Below are positions 26,912 through 36,466 of a stretch of DNA of 36,764 bases, one piece after another (position 1 is the first letter of the stretch; every line of letters starts with the position of its first letter). The notes beneath the pieces were generated by a model. It saw only the letters and a list, made by a program, of their open reading frames with translations. It was not told the origin of the DNA and made no database searches. Made by a program: the position numbers and the translations under genes. This DNA comes from Dysgonamonadaceae bacterium (GTDB taxonomy: Bacteria; Bacteroidota; Bacteroidia; Bacteroidales; Azobacteroidaceae), in the NCBI GenBank assembly GCA_031267615.1, contig JAIRYM010000113.1, positions 1 through 36,764 on the forward strand, read 5' to 3'.

Positions 26912-28510
26912 TTAAAGTTCTCTAATCCATATATTTCTGAATTTCACAGGATTGCCGTGATTTTGCAGATTGATTGTTCCTTTTTCTCTTTGCACTACTC
27001 GCGGGAAACCGATATATTCGGTTGTACCTTTGATTATAGTGTTGTTCTGTACGAGAATGCCATTGAAAAGTACCGTAACCGTCGGTGGTGTACGGTATCC
27101 GCCGTCTTTGTTGAACGTGGGTGCTGTGAAAATTATATCATAAGCGTTCCATTCGCCCGGTTTGCGAATTGGGTTGGCGAGTGGCACACTTTGTTTGTAG
27201 ATGCTGCCTGCACCACCGTTATTGTAGGTTTCATTGTCGTAAGTATCAAGAATTTGCACTTCATAGATACCGTGCAGAAATACTCCGCTGTTGCCTCGCC
27301 CCTGACTGCGACTGACGACTTTCTCCGGCGACGCCCATTCGATATGCAGTTGAAAATCGCGAAATTCCTGTTTTGTTATCAAGTCTCCTTCTGTAACGAT
27401 AATCGCTCCGTCTTCCACTTTCCATTTCGGTTCTAAGCCATTCGACTGTTTCCATTTCGATAAATCTTTGCCATCGAAAAGAACATTTGCATCTGAAGGC
27501 GCCGACATATAAGCGTTTGCTGACGGCTCACCCGGCGTTACAATAGCGGGTTGCGGCAACCAAAATTCAGACATCTGCGGCTGCATTCCCATTGGTTTGG
27601 GGTAATATTTATAATTGATACGCAAACTTATCTTGTCTGATGTCGGGAAATCATCAGGTATTTTTTGCGTAACCTTACCTGTTGCTGCCCATTCACAGCC
27701 GCGTAACAGCGTTACCTGAAATCCTGCACACTGCATCGCCGTGTTATCTTCAAGAGAAACACCGGCGTGTCCGAGCGCAGTATGAAAAATTCTCGCTTTG
27801 CCATAATTAACCGTAAAAATCAATGGTTCTTCTCTGCCTGAACCACCTTTTTCTTTATCGGAAAATGATGTATAAAGTGCGGTTATATTACCCGGTCCGC
27901 GCAATCTGTCATAAAGTTCGTCGGTAGCGTGTTTCCATTTTTCAGGCAAACCTTCCATAACAGGATTTTTTTTATCACGGGAGGAAAGGATATATTCGTG
28001 AGCTGCGCCGTGCGAACCGCCCGGTCCCGCCGAATGGTCTTTTATTAATTTACCGTCTTTCCAATAGACGTATGGACCTGATTTCTCGTTACGGTCGTTC
28101 CAGCCGCCGAGTCCGCTGATGCGGTTAAATTCTTTCCAGTCCTTAAAAGCGTTGTTTGCTGCGTGATAGAATACCACTCCGCCGCCACCGTTAACATAAT
28201 CAAGGAAGTTTTTTTGAGTTTCAGCCGACCACAAATCTCCATTGTAATCGAGTATAACTACCTGATATTGTTTGAAGTCAGGTGTAAATATGCTCATATC
28301 ACCACCTTTTGCAGGCGAGACAGCTATATCGACGCTGAAACGTCCTGAATTTGCGAGAATTTCCTTAATAGCAACATTGCTGACTTGCCAGTTATGATTG
28401 TTTTGCCCCGTAACAATCAGAGCTTTGATATTGTCTGCCGCATTTGTGTTGATGCTGAAAACGAGCAGTGCGGCAACGAGCATAAAACAGCGATAAATAA
28501 GATTTTTCAT
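26912..28510 (-). CDS. Exported ThuA-DUF1080 fusion (probable keto-sugar hydrolase)
   Basis: The 532-residue product has a signal peptide (MKNLIYRCFMLVAALLVFSINTNA). A ThuA glutamine-amidotransferase-like domain follows (~27-285, with KALIVTGQNNHNWQ, GGGVVFYHAANNAF, FHTALGHAG). The C-terminal part is a DUF1080 / 3-keto-disaccharide hydrolase domain (~342-532, with LFDGKDLSKWKQ, GNSGVFLHGIYEVQILDTYDN, GEWNAYDIIF), a concanavalin-like fold. DUF1080 enzymes have been shown to cleave 3-keto-glycosides in Bacteroides. It lies 67 bases downstream of the GH2 glycosidase gene, so both may act on one glycan or glycoside in the periplasm. No SusC/SusD pair or 3-dehydrogenase is present. Confidence 0.92.
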   Translation of the reverse strand: MKNLIYRCFMLVAALLVFSINTNAADNIKALIVTGQNNHNWQVSNVAIKEILANSGRFSVDIAVSPAKGGDMSIFTPDFKQYQVVILDYNGDLWSAETQKNFLDYVNGGGGVVFYHAANNAFKDWKEFNRISGLGGWNDRNEKSGPYVYWKDGKLIKDHSAGPGGSHGAAHEYILSSRDKKNPVMEGLPEKWKHATDELYDRLRGPGNITALYTSFSDKEKGGSGREEPLIFTVNYGKARIFHTALGHAGVSLEDNTAMQCAGFQVTLLRGCEWAATGKVTQKIPDDFPTSDKISLRINYKYYPKPMGMQPQMSEFWLPQPAIVTPGEPSANAYMSAPSDANVLFDGKDLSKWKQSNGLEPKWKVEDGAIIVTEGDLITKQEFRDFQLHIEWASPEKVVSRSQGRGNSGVFLHGIYEVQILDTYDNETYNNGGAGSIYKQSVPLANPIRKPGEWNAYDIIFTAPTFNKDGGYRTPPTVTVLFNGILVQNNTIIKGTTEYIGFPRVVQREKGTINLQNHGNPVKFRNIWIREL

Positions 28511-28577
28511 TGTTATAAAATTATTTTTAATTAAAAATATACCATATTTTACGAAATGTTGAAGTGCTGATTTTTAA

Positions 28578-30398
28578 CTATTTATCCAGTGAATGTGAAA
28601 TAGATGAATTGATTTTTTTGATTCTATCTTCTTCGTATTTGACAAGTTCGCGGTCGTAAGTCATCAAACCGTTCACTTCAATTTCAACATCAGTAGTTTG
28701 TGTATAAACAGCCCCCGAATAATACGGCTTGACAAGCGAAAGCAACGCTTCTCCGTATTCCACATAGACATCAGTACTTTCCTTTATACTGTTGAATTTC
28801 ACATAACCCCAACTGTTTTTCTCATCCCAAAGATGCCCATTGATTGGCATCCCGATTCCACCATATTCTCCGAGAATGGTAGGACGTTCAGGATCATAAA
28901 GGCAAAGTTTAGGTTTAGGATAAATATGAACATCAAGAATATCGCCTGTGTGAACGGAATTGCCGCCTGATGCAGGATTGACGAGGCGTGTCGGGTCGTA
29001 ACGCTTTGTCCAGTCAGATATTTCTACTGTCTTGAACTGTCCCCATGCTTCGTTGAATACAATCCACATTACAATGCAGGGCTGCGGTTTAAGCAGGTCG
29101 ATGATGCCTTTCCATTCAGTGCGAAAATTAGCTTCCGATTCGGCTGCGCGAGTTATTTCAACATCAGAATAATGGCGCTGATCAACTTTCGCCTGTCTGT
29201 CGCCGCTCGGCATATCCTGCCAGACTAACATTCCAAGCTTGTCGCAATGATAATACCATCGGGCAGGCTCAACTTTCTGATGCTTTCGTATCATATTGAA
29301 TCCCAAATCTTTTGTTTTAATTATATCAAAAACTAAAGCCTCATCTGTCGGAGCGGTGTAAAGTCCGTCGGGAAAATATCCCTGGTCAAGCGGTCCGAAA
29401 TGAAATATATCTTTATTATTAAGTTGCATACGGACTACGCCGTCGGCAGTGCCTGTACCGTCACGTTTCATTGATACTTTCCGCATTGCAGCGTAACTTT
29501 TAACAGCATCAACCTGTTTACCGCCTGCTGAATAAAGTTTGATTTCCAAATCGTAGAGAAACGGCGAATCGGGAGTCCAAAGTTTAGGATCATCGACATA
29601 AAGTTCGACAGGTTGTCCTGCAACGCTCTGTGCAGATGAAATAACAGTATTGCCATCTTTCAGAATTGCTTGTATATATTCTCCTTTGTCTGCATTTTCT
29701 ATTTCCGATGAAACAGTCAGCTTCTTTTTATCAATGTCTGCTACAGGCAATACAGATTTTATATGGATTGCATTGACAGGTTCTATCCAGACTGTTTGCC
29801 AGATTCCTGTAACAGAGGTATACATTATTCCGCCCGGACGAACATTCTGTTTTCCCGCAGGCTGAAATCCTTCGTTTGAAGGATCCCAAACTTTTAATGT
29901 GAGTTTTTGTTCGCTCTGAACGAGATATGGCGTTATATCAAAACTGAAACCTGTAAATCCTCCATGATGTGAGCCTATTTTTATATCATTGATATAAACT
30001 TCTGCTTGCCAATCAACTGCGCCGAAATGAAGCAGGATATTCTTTCCTTTCCATTTGGAAGGAATCCTGATAGAAGTTCTGTACCACAGTTCATTTTCTT
30101 TGCCGACAGTTTTCTGTACTCCTGAAAGCGAAGATTCGACTGCAAACGGCACAAGAATTTTGCCGTCGTACTGCGAAGGCTCGGATTGACCGGCGGGAAC
30201 GATAGCATAATCCCACAAGCCGTTGAGGTTCATCCAGTCTGTGCGTTCCATAATCGGACGCGGATATTCAGGCAGGACATTTTCCGGCGAAACATCTTTT
30301 GCCCATCTGGTTTTAAGGCTATCTCCAGCCGGTTTCCACTGTGCGCCGGCGGTTACGTATACGAAAATTAAAGGTAATAAGAAAATATTTTTTTTCAC
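28578..30398 (-). CDS. Exported glycoside hydrolase family 2 enzyme (beta-galactosidase/glucuronidase-like)
   Basis: The 606-residue product has a signal peptide (MKKNIFLLPLIFVYVTAGAQ). A GH2 sugar-binding jelly roll follows (~45-205, with ENELWYRTSIRIPSKW and DWQAEVYINDIKIGSHHGGFTGFSFDIT), then an Ig-like domain (~210-305) and a TIM barrel. The acid/base Glu is at ~450 in MWIVFNEAWGQF and the probable nucleophile Glu at ~511 in ILGEYGGIG. It lacks the extra C-terminal domains of LacZ. The substrate linkage cannot be told from sequence. With a divergent promoter it heads a long minus-strand run that continues to ruvB. Confidence 0.93.
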   Translation of the reverse strand: MKKNIFLLPLIFVYVTAGAQWKPAGDSLKTRWAKDVSPENVLPEYPRPIMERTDWMNLNGLWDYAIVPAGQSEPSQYDGKILVPFAVESSLSGVQKTVGKENELWYRTSIRIPSKWKGKNILLHFGAVDWQAEVYINDIKIGSHHGGFTGFSFDITPYLVQSEQKLTLKVWDPSNEGFQPAGKQNVRPGGIMYTSVTGIWQTVWIEPVNAIHIKSVLPVADIDKKKLTVSSEIENADKGEYIQAILKDGNTVISSAQSVAGQPVELYVDDPKLWTPDSPFLYDLEIKLYSAGGKQVDAVKSYAAMRKVSMKRDGTGTADGVVRMQLNNKDIFHFGPLDQGYFPDGLYTAPTDEALVFDIIKTKDLGFNMIRKHQKVEPARWYYHCDKLGMLVWQDMPSGDRQAKVDQRHYSDVEITRAAESEANFRTEWKGIIDLLKPQPCIVMWIVFNEAWGQFKTVEISDWTKRYDPTRLVNPASGGNSVHTGDILDVHIYPKPKLCLYDPERPTILGEYGGIGMPINGHLWDEKNSWGYVKFNSIKESTDVYVEYGEALLSLVKPYYSGAVYTQTTDVEIEVNGLMTYDRELVKYEEDRIKKINSSISHSLDK

Positions 30399-30428
30399 TT
30401 TTAAATTGGTTATTTATAAAACAGAACG

Positions 30429-30436
30429 CAAAGGTA
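30429..30436 (-). promoter_or_regulatory. Candidate -7 element for the GH2 gene
   Basis: The minus strand reads TACCTTTG, with the start near 30425 and a ~27-nt leader. It mirrors the plus-strand element at 30468-30475, so the divergent promoters form an inverted repeat with 31 bases between them. No TTTG -33 box is visible. Confidence 0.5.
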
Positions 30437-30467
30437 GTTAAAATTATTATTATAAAAAAATATTAGT

Positions 30468-30475
30468 TACCTTTG
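30468..30475 (+). promoter_or_regulatory. Candidate -7 element for the phosphopantetheinyl transferase gene
   Basis: TACCTTTG ends three bases before the ATG at 30479. With the usual spacing the transcript would start on or next to that ATG, giving a leaderless mRNA. Otherwise translation starts at the next ATG, 30515. No TTTG -33 box is visible. Confidence 0.45.
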
Positions 30476-30478
30476 TGT

Positions 30479-31102
30479 ATGGAATTGCTTGCTAAAAAAT
30501 TTACTGATAATTCGATGACAGGGATTTGTCCTTTGCAATACGATTCGAAAGCCCTGCTGTCGCGACTTGAACACAAAGAATGGTATTTGCCGGAACTTGA
30601 AAAAATGCACGAACACCGCAAATGTGAATGGCTGTCTATAAGACTGTTAATCAAAGAAATGCTTGGTGAAGAAAAAGAAATACGCTATCAACCCAATGGA
30701 AAACCTTATTTGACCGATGGGTCGCACAATATAAGTATCAGTCATACAAAAGGCTATGTCGCTGTAATTTTAAGCAGGGGAAAAGAAGTCGGCATTGATA
30801 TAGAAAGAATTTCACAGCGAGTGAAAAAAGTAGTCAAACGCTTTATGAATGAGGAGGAAATACAACATATTCCACTTGATGGCGAAATCGTTTATCTGCT
30901 TTTACACTGGTCTGCCAAAGAATCTGTTTTTAAGGTATTGAATACAGAGATTGTTGATTTTAAGAAACAGATCATCATATCTTCATTCAAGCCGATTTAT
31001 AACGGATGGGGAGTTTTTGAGGCAAAAGAAACGAAAACGAACACTTCTTTTCCTGTGTATTACTTTGTTACAGGTGATTTTGTACTGACTTTGATAGAAT
31101 AA
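30479..31102 (+). CDS. 4'-phosphopantetheinyl transferase superfamily protein (Sfp-type)
   Basis: The enzyme moves phosphopantetheine from CoA to carrier proteins. The ORF track starts at TTG 30473; the ATG at 30479 gives MELLAKKFTD and 207 residues, and the ATG at 30515 (MTGICPL) is an alternative. The magnesium and CoA motifs are visible: GKPYLTDGSHNISISHTKGY, VGIDIERI and WSAKESVFKVL. It has the two-half Sfp-type architecture, unlike the ~120-residue AcpS. No polyketide, peptide synthetase or acyl-carrier-protein gene is nearby, so the target is not shown by context; an acyl-CoA ligase gene lies 1.1 kb away on the other strand. Confidence 0.88.
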   Translation: MELLAKKFTDNSMTGICPLQYDSKALLSRLEHKEWYLPELEKMHEHRKCEWLSIRLLIKEMLGEEKEIRYQPNGKPYLTDGSHNISISHTKGYVAVILSRGKEVGIDIERISQRVKKVVKRFMNEEEIQHIPLDGEIVYLLLHWSAKESVFKVLNTEIVDFKKQIIISSFKPIYNGWGVFEAKETKTNTSFPVYYFVTGDFVLTLIE

Positions 31103-31140
31103 TGTTGAAAAGTTTTTAATACATTATAATAATAAGAAAT

Positions 31141-31722
31141 ATGTTAGACTATGTTAGAGGAGAAATTGTTGAACTGACACCTGCTTTTGTTGTAGTAGAA
31201 ACAGGCGGTACAGGTTATTTTGCCAGTATTTCTTTAAATACATACAGCGCTCTGAACAATCAGAAATCATGCAAGTTATACGTTTATGAGTCCATCCGTG
31301 AAGACGCGCATCAACTGTTCGGATTTGTCGAAAAACGTGAGCGTGATCTGTTTTTGCATCTTATTTCCGTGTCGGGAGTGGGCGCAAACACTGCGCGTAT
31401 GATGCTTTCATCGGTAGCCGTCTATGAACTCGAAGCAATAATTGCATCAGGTAATTCTACTGCTTTGAAAAATATAAAAGGCATTGGAAACAAAACCGCA
31501 GAACGAATCATTATTGATTTGAAAGACAAGGTAAAAGTCAGCGGCGGCGAAACGCCTGCAATGTATGCTGCTGAAAGCGAAACGGCAAAAGAAGCTGTTG
31601 CTGCACTTGCGATGCTTGGATTTAATCAGGCCGCATCACAAAAAACTGTCGGTAAAATCAGCAAAGATAAACCTTCGGCAAGCGTGGAAGAAATCATTAA
31701 ACTTGCCCTGAAAATGCTGTGA
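31141..31722 (+). CDS. ruvA: Holliday junction DNA-binding protein RuvA
   Basis: This protein holds the four-way junction and directs the RuvB motor. The 193-residue product has the OB domain at the start ([23 protein letters not shown]), the acidic-pin region [14 protein letters not shown] and two helix-hairpin-helix motifs ([17 protein letters not shown] and [19 protein letters not shown]). The C-terminal RuvB-binding domain is [18 protein letters not shown]. It follows the PPTase gene by 38 bases. Its TGA abuts the queH TAA with no base between. Confidence 0.97.
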   Translation: MLDYVRGEIVELTPAFVVVETGGTGYFASISLNTYSALNNQKSCKLYVYESIREDAHQLFGFVEKRERDLFLHLISVSGVGANTARMMLSSVAVYELEAIIASGNSTALKNIKGIGNKTAERIIIDLKDKVKVSGGETPAMYAAESETAKEAVAALAMLGFNQAASQKTVGKISKDKPSASVEEIIKLALKML

Positions 31723-32247
31723 TTAAAACTCGCAGCCACAGTAAGTCTGATTATAAAAGCCGTTTTCCCGTAAAAGGATGGCGCGACGCACGGTTAAACC
31801 CTCTTTCCTCCAGTTTTTATCCCAAAAAGTGAGCTTTGGAAATTGTTCGACTGCTGATTTCCCTGCATCTGCAATTTGATTGATGTTTTTCCACCGTGAA
31901 GAGCCAAGTGTTGTTGCAACAGTGTCAAAACCCTTATCATTAGCAAGTTTTGCCGTTGCAAACAGACGGAAATGAAAACATTTCAGACAACGGCGTCCGC
32001 GTTCCGGCTCTGATTCCAGTCCTGAAATGGCATTGAGCCACAATTCGTGATTATAATCACCGTCAATGGTTTTTATTCCTATAGAACATGTGTATTTATC
32101 CAGTTCATTTTTTCGCTTTTCATATTCCTCTTTCGGCGAAATATTCGGATTGAAATAAAATAAAACAGGACGAATATCTCTTTGCAAAAGATATTCTATT
32201 ATGGCTGCCGAACAGGGCGCACAACAAGTATGAAGCAACAGTTTCAT
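31723..32247 (-). CDS. queH: Epoxyqueuosine reductase QueH
   Basis: This enzyme performs the last step of queuosine synthesis in tRNA, reducing epoxyqueuosine; it is the non-QueG, iron-sulfur type (former DUF208). The 174-residue product has the adjacent Cys pair in LLLHTCCAPCSAA (Cys 8, 9, 12), a second pair in GRRCLKC (87, 90) and the C-terminal YCGCEF. It has LFYFNPNISPKEEY and TTLGSSRWKNINQI as further family sequence. It lies four bases after the acyl-CoA ligase stop, so it is third in the ftsK operon. No other queuosine genes are in the window. Confidence 0.93.
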   Translation of the reverse strand: MKLLLHTCCAPCSAAIIEYLLQRDIRPVLFYFNPNISPKEEYEKRKNELDKYTCSIGIKTIDGDYNHELWLNAISGLESEPERGRRCLKCFHFRLFATAKLANDKGFDTVATTLGSSRWKNINQIADAGKSAVEQFPKLTFWDKNWRKEGLTVRRAILLRENGFYNQTYCGCEF

Positions 32248-32251
32248 AACG

Positions 32252-33907
32252 TTAAATCACTTCAGTGCCCCGTTCTTCAAGCATCTTCAATCCTATATCT
32301 TTCAGTTTGAATTTCTGAATTTTGCCACTGCCCGTTAAAGGATAAGCATCGACAAACAGCACGTATTTAGGTGTCTTGTGACGGGCTATTTTGCCTCTGC
32401 AATATTCTCGCACTTCTTCTTCCGAAAGATTTGAATTTTCGTGAAGAATGATGAATGCGCAGACCTCTTCACCGTATTTTTCAGACGGGATGCCGGCTAC
32501 CTGTACATCTTTCACGCCTTCGAGATGAAAAAGAAACTCCTCTATTTCCCGGGGATAAATGTTTTCTCCTCCACGGATAATCATGTCTTTTATACGTCCG
32601 GTAATCACGTAATTGCCGTTTGTATCACGGATTCCGAGGTCGCCGGAATGAAGAAATCCATCGTTGTCGATGATTTCATCCGTAGCCTGCTGGTTTTTGT
32701 AATAGCCTTTCATTACGTTATATCCACGGCAGCATATTTCACCCTGAACTCCGTCCGCCAGATGTTCTCCGGTTTCGGGATCAATAACAGCCACTTCGGT
32801 AAATTCAAATGGCCGTCCGACTGTCGTACAGCGAACATCAAACGGATCGTCGATTCTGGTGTGTGTCATTCCGGGTGAGGTTTCCGTAAGTCCGTAAACG
32901 CTTGTGATTTCTATATACATTCTTTCATTTACCTGCTTCATAAGCTCGACAGGACAAAGAGAACCTGCCATAATTCCGGTGCGGAGGCATGTAAGATCGA
33001 ACATATTGAACATCGGATGGTTTAATTCGGCGATAAACATGGTCGGCACGCCGTAAAGTGCAGTGCAGCGTTCTTTGTGAATAGAAGCCAGCACCGGAAG
33101 CGGATCGAAACGCTCGACCATCACCTGAGTGCAGCCGTGAGTCAGCACGTTCATCGTGGCAAGGACAACACCGAAACAGTGAAACAGCGGTACGCAGACT
33201 AAAAGTTTGTCGCCGGACGTGAAGTGCATGTGTTCGCCGGTCAGAAATCCGTTGTTGGCTATATTATAATGAGTGAGCATTACTCCCTTCGGAAAGCCGG
33301 TAGTTCCGGATGTGTACTGCATGTTCACAGCATCGTGACAACTGACCTGGTTTTTTAATTCATTAAGCTTGTGATTGGATACGTTTTGTCCGAGCAGCAG
33401 TAGTTCGGATGTGTTATACATTCCGCGAAATTTTTCCTGACCGATGAAAACTACGTTTTTAAGAACCGGGAATCGACTGCTGGTGAGGTATCCCCGCTGT
33501 GTGGTTTTCAGTTCCGGAAGCATGGTGTTGACCATATCGACATAGGATCCGTCAAACACACCTTCGCTGATGCAGAGCGTATGAATGTCGGCGTCCTGTA
33601 TAAGATACTCGATTTCGTTCTGCTTATAACTGGTATTGACTGTTACCGCAACTGCGCCGATTTTAGCCGATGCGTAGAGGAATGTAAGCCAGTCGGGGAC
33701 GTTTGTAGCCCAGATGCCGATATGTGTACCTCTTAAGCAACCGATTGAAATCAGTCCTTTTGCCATATCGTCTACGCGTTTATTAAATGTTTTCCATGTG
33801 AAACGAAGGTTTCTATCGGAGTAGACTAAGTATTCTTTGTCGGGCGAGGTCTCCGACCAGTGTTCGAGCCACTGACCAAGGGTTCTGTCTGAAAGTTCTG
33901 TAATCAT
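32252..33907 (-). CDS. AMP-forming acyl-CoA ligase (fatty-acid CoA ligase type)
   Basis: This ANL-superfamily enzyme adenylates a carboxylic acid and forms the CoA thioester. The 551-residue product has the P-loop [11 protein letters not shown] (~198-208), [11 protein letters not shown] (~337-347), the adenine/ribose motif HSGDLGIRD (~420-428), the hinge [16 protein letters not shown] and the catalytic Lys near 529 in [10 protein letters not shown]. The overall pattern is that of medium/long-chain fatty acid or 2-methylbutyrate-type ligases; the true substrate is unknown. It is 27 bases after ftsK and four before queH. Confidence 0.93.
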   Translation of the reverse strand: MITELSDRTLGQWLEHWSETSPDKEYLVYSDRNLRFTWKTFNKRVDDMAKGLISIGCLRGTHIGIWATNVPDWLTFLYASAKIGAVAVTVNTSYKQNEIEYLIQDADIHTLCISEGVFDGSYVDMVNTMLPELKTTQRGYLTSSRFPVLKNVVFIGQEKFRGMYNTSELLLLGQNVSNHKLNELKNQVSCHDAVNMQYTSGTTGFPKGVMLTHYNIANNGFLTGEHMHFTSGDKLLVCVPLFHCFGVVLATMNVLTHGCTQVMVERFDPLPVLASIHKERCTALYGVPTMFIAELNHPMFNMFDLTCLRTGIMAGSLCPVELMKQVNERMYIEITSVYGLTETSPGMTHTRIDDPFDVRCTTVGRPFEFTEVAVIDPETGEHLADGVQGEICCRGYNVMKGYYKNQQATDEIIDNDGFLHSGDLGIRDTNGNYVITGRIKDMIIRGGENIYPREIEEFLFHLEGVKDVQVAGIPSEKYGEEVCAFIILHENSNLSEEEVREYCRGKIARHKTPKYVLFVDAYPLTGSGKIQKFKLKDIGLKMLEERGTEVI

Positions 33908-33934
33908 CTGTTATTTTTTATTGTTTCTGTGTGT

Positions 33935-36367
33935 CTAAATACCGAGTTCTTTAAGCTTGTATTCAAGTGCAAGCCGGTCGGCAATAAGTACTTCTCGCGC
34001 TTTACTGCCCTGCGCCTTTCCGACTATGCCGGCGAGTTCGAGCTGATCGACAAGCCGTCCCGAGCGCGCGAATCCGATGGACAGTTTTCTCTGTACGAGT
34101 GATGTAGATCCCTGCTGATGTGTTACAATCAGGTTTGCGGCTTCCTTGAACAGCGGATCTAACTTGTCGAGCGTGACCTGTTCCTTTGCGACTCCGTCGC
34201 TGTTGTCGCCAACATACTCGGGGAGTTCCAGAGCTTCGGGGTATCCGGGCTGGTTACCGATGAATTTGACTATACGTTCAACTTCGGGTGTATCGACAAA
34301 GGCGCACTGGATTCGGATCTTGTCGCTGCCCTGGAAAAACAGCATGTCGCCCCGTCCGATCAGCTGATTGGCGCCTGTGGAATCGAGAATGGTGCGCGAA
34401 TCTACGGCTGTTATTACCCGAAACGCGATGCGGGCTGGGAAATTCGCTTTTATCGTGCCTGTAATTATGTTGGTGGTTGGCCGCTGCGTGGCTATTATCA
34501 TGTGCATCCCGACGGCGCGCGCCTTTTGCGCGATGCGGGCTATCGGCTGCTCGATTTCCTTGCCTGCCGTCATGATTAGATCGCCGAATTCGTCGATCAC
34601 GACTACTATGTATGGCATGAAACGGTGTCCTTTCATCGGGTTTAGTCGCCGGTTAATGAATTTTTCGTTGTATTCCTGAACGTTTCGCGATCCGGCCTGC
34701 TCGAGGAGCTTGTAACGATCGTCCATTTCGATGCAAAGCGAGTTGAGGGTGTATATAACCTTAGTGAAATCGGTTATAATCGGCTTGTCGGAGTCCGGAA
34801 GCTTGGCAAGGAAGTGCTTTTCTATTACGGAATAGAGGCTGAATTCGACCATCTTCGGGTCAACCAGAACGAATTTGAGCTCGGCCGGATGTTTCTTGTA
34901 TAAAAGCGAAGTGATGGCGGCGTTAAGTCCGACGGATTTTCCCTGACCTGTAGCGCCGGCTACCAGAAGATGCGGCATCTTTATCAGGTCTACCATAAAG
35001 ACTTCGTCCGTAATGGTTTTCCCGAGTGCAATCGGCAGTTCGAACTTTGTTTTCTGGAATTTCTCAGAGTTAAGTATTGACTGCATTGATACGGTCTGCG
35101 GTTCGTTGTTCGGAACTTCGATTCCGATTGTTCCCTTTCCAGGCATGGGCGCTATAATCCTGATTCCGAGCGCCGCGAGACTCATCGCGATGTCGTCCTC
35201 CAGATTGCGGACTTTGCTGATCCTGATTCCGGGCGCCAGAGTAATCTCGTAGAGCGTTACGGTCGGACCTACGGTTGCCTTAATCTCGTTTATTTCGATG
35301 TCAAACGTTTTGAGGGTGTCTACAATCCGCTTCTTATTGTTCTTGGTTTCTTCGCGGATCTCTTCCGGCGAGATCTTCTGTGTATAAGTTTTAAGAAATT
35401 CGAGCTTGGGATATTGATAATGTGACAAATCAGCGCGCGGATCATACGGACCAAGTTCTTTGAGCAGCTCCGCAGCGTCCTTTTCATCCTCGCCACTAAT
35501 GAAATGCTCCTCAGTATCAGGTTTCTTATGCGGAGTTTCGATTATTTGCGGTTTGTAACTGTCTTTTTCTACATCATGACCGGGTATGTTGATCGGAAAA
35601 TCATCATCATCGTCCGCAGTGATGATGATTTCTTTTTCTTTTCTTTCATTATCATACTCATTATTATTACTGTGATCTTCGTCTTCCTTTTTATTTATTA
35701 TATTTTTAATGTTCTTTTCCGGAAACGCGGGTATTTTTACCTTAATCCGTTTCCTTAGCATTTTTTGAATGAAAGGCACAGTCCGGTCTGTAATGAAAGA
35801 CATTATAAATATGAATACAAGCAGAATAATCATAAATTCGCCGATCTTACCAACGTTGCCGTAAAGGAAATCCGAGATCGCCAGTCCGTGCTTTCCGCCG
35901 ATATGGAACGTGGTTGAAGTGAAAAGACTGCCAAGAAAGAACTGGAGCGCCGTAGAAGTCCACACTGTAAGCAAAGTAAAAATGATAAACATCTTAGACA
36001 GGTTTACATTCACCGCCTTCATCATCCTGAGCCCTGCAAACGTAAGAAAGACTAACATAAAAACGGACGGGATTCCGAAAGTATCGTTAATCAGTATCCC
36101 GCCAAGCCGTGCGCCAAGCAGCCCCGCCATGTTTCCTGTCGGATCAGTTTCTTTTCCTGATGCAAACTTGCCGCTGTTTTCCACAACACTCTGGTCTGCA
36201 TCTCCGGCAAAGACTGCCGAGATTACGGCAATAATTGCATACAGTGAAAACATGGTAATAATGAGTCCTGTAATAAACTGCAGCCTGTTGTTACCTAAAC
36301 CCTTTCCTGCAACCTGTTTTCTTTTATCCTCCGCTTCGTGTTTCTTTCTAATTTTCTTCTTGAACAT
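33935..36367 (-). CDS. ftsK: DNA translocase FtsK
   Basis: This septum-located motor pumps chromosomal DNA and activates dimer resolution. The ORF track starts at 36445; I prefer the ATG at 36367 (MFKKKIRKKHEAEDKRK), 17 nt after a candidate transcription start. The 810-residue protein has four N-terminal membrane helices (~29-54, 97-112, 125-145, 177-193). A charged linker follows (~205-300, with runs of Asp, Lys and Asn), then the RecA-like motor with Walker A GATGQGKS (~471-478) and Walker B VVVIDEFGDL (~588-597). The C-terminal gamma winged helix (LVQRKLSIGFARSGRLVDQLE) reads the orienting sequences. The linker is short, as in other Bacteroidetes. Confidence 0.96.
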   Translation of the reverse strand: MFKKKIRKKHEAEDKRKQVAGKGLGNNRLQFITGLIITMFSLYAIIAVISAVFAGDADQSVVENSGKFASGKETDPTGNMAGLLGARLGGILINDTFGIPSVFMLVFLTFAGLRMMKAVNVNLSKMFIIFTLLTVWTSTALQFFLGSLFTSTTFHIGGKHGLAISDFLYGNVGKIGEFMIILLVFIFIMSFITDRTVPFIQKMLRKRIKVKIPAFPEKNIKNIINKKEDEDHSNNNEYDNERKEKEIIITADDDDDFPINIPGHDVEKDSYKPQIIETPHKKPDTEEHFISGEDEKDAAELLKELGPYDPRADLSHYQYPKLEFLKTYTQKISPEEIREETKNNKKRIVDTLKTFDIEINEIKATVGPTVTLYEITLAPGIRISKVRNLEDDIAMSLAALGIRIIAPMPGKGTIGIEVPNNEPQTVSMQSILNSEKFQKTKFELPIALGKTITDEVFMVDLIKMPHLLVAGATGQGKSVGLNAAITSLLYKKHPAELKFVLVDPKMVEFSLYSVIEKHFLAKLPDSDKPIITDFTKVIYTLNSLCIEMDDRYKLLEQAGSRNVQEYNEKFINRRLNPMKGHRFMPYIVVVIDEFGDLIMTAGKEIEQPIARIAQKARAVGMHMIIATQRPTTNIITGTIKANFPARIAFRVITAVDSRTILDSTGANQLIGRGDMLFFQGSDKIRIQCAFVDTPEVERIVKFIGNQPGYPEALELPEYVGDNSDGVAKEQVTLDKLDPLFKEAANLIVTHQQGSTSLVQRKLSIGFARSGRLVDQLELAGIVGKAQGSKAREVLIADRLALEYKLKELGI

Positions 36368-36387
36368 AAATATAGCATTAAGAAATG

Positions 36388-36395
36388 CAAAGATA
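36388..36395 (-). promoter_or_regulatory. Candidate -7 element for ftsK
   Basis: The minus strand reads TATCTTTG (TAnnTTTG), placing the start near 36384. A partial -33 (TTTC, 17-base spacing) lies upstream. It supports the ATG at 36367 over the upstream in-frame start at 36445. Confidence 0.5.
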
Positions 36396-36466
36396 CGAAA
36401 AAAATGAAAGTTGAAAATGAAAATAAACCTCTTAAACTCAGGCAAACAAAAAAAGCGCGATATTTA

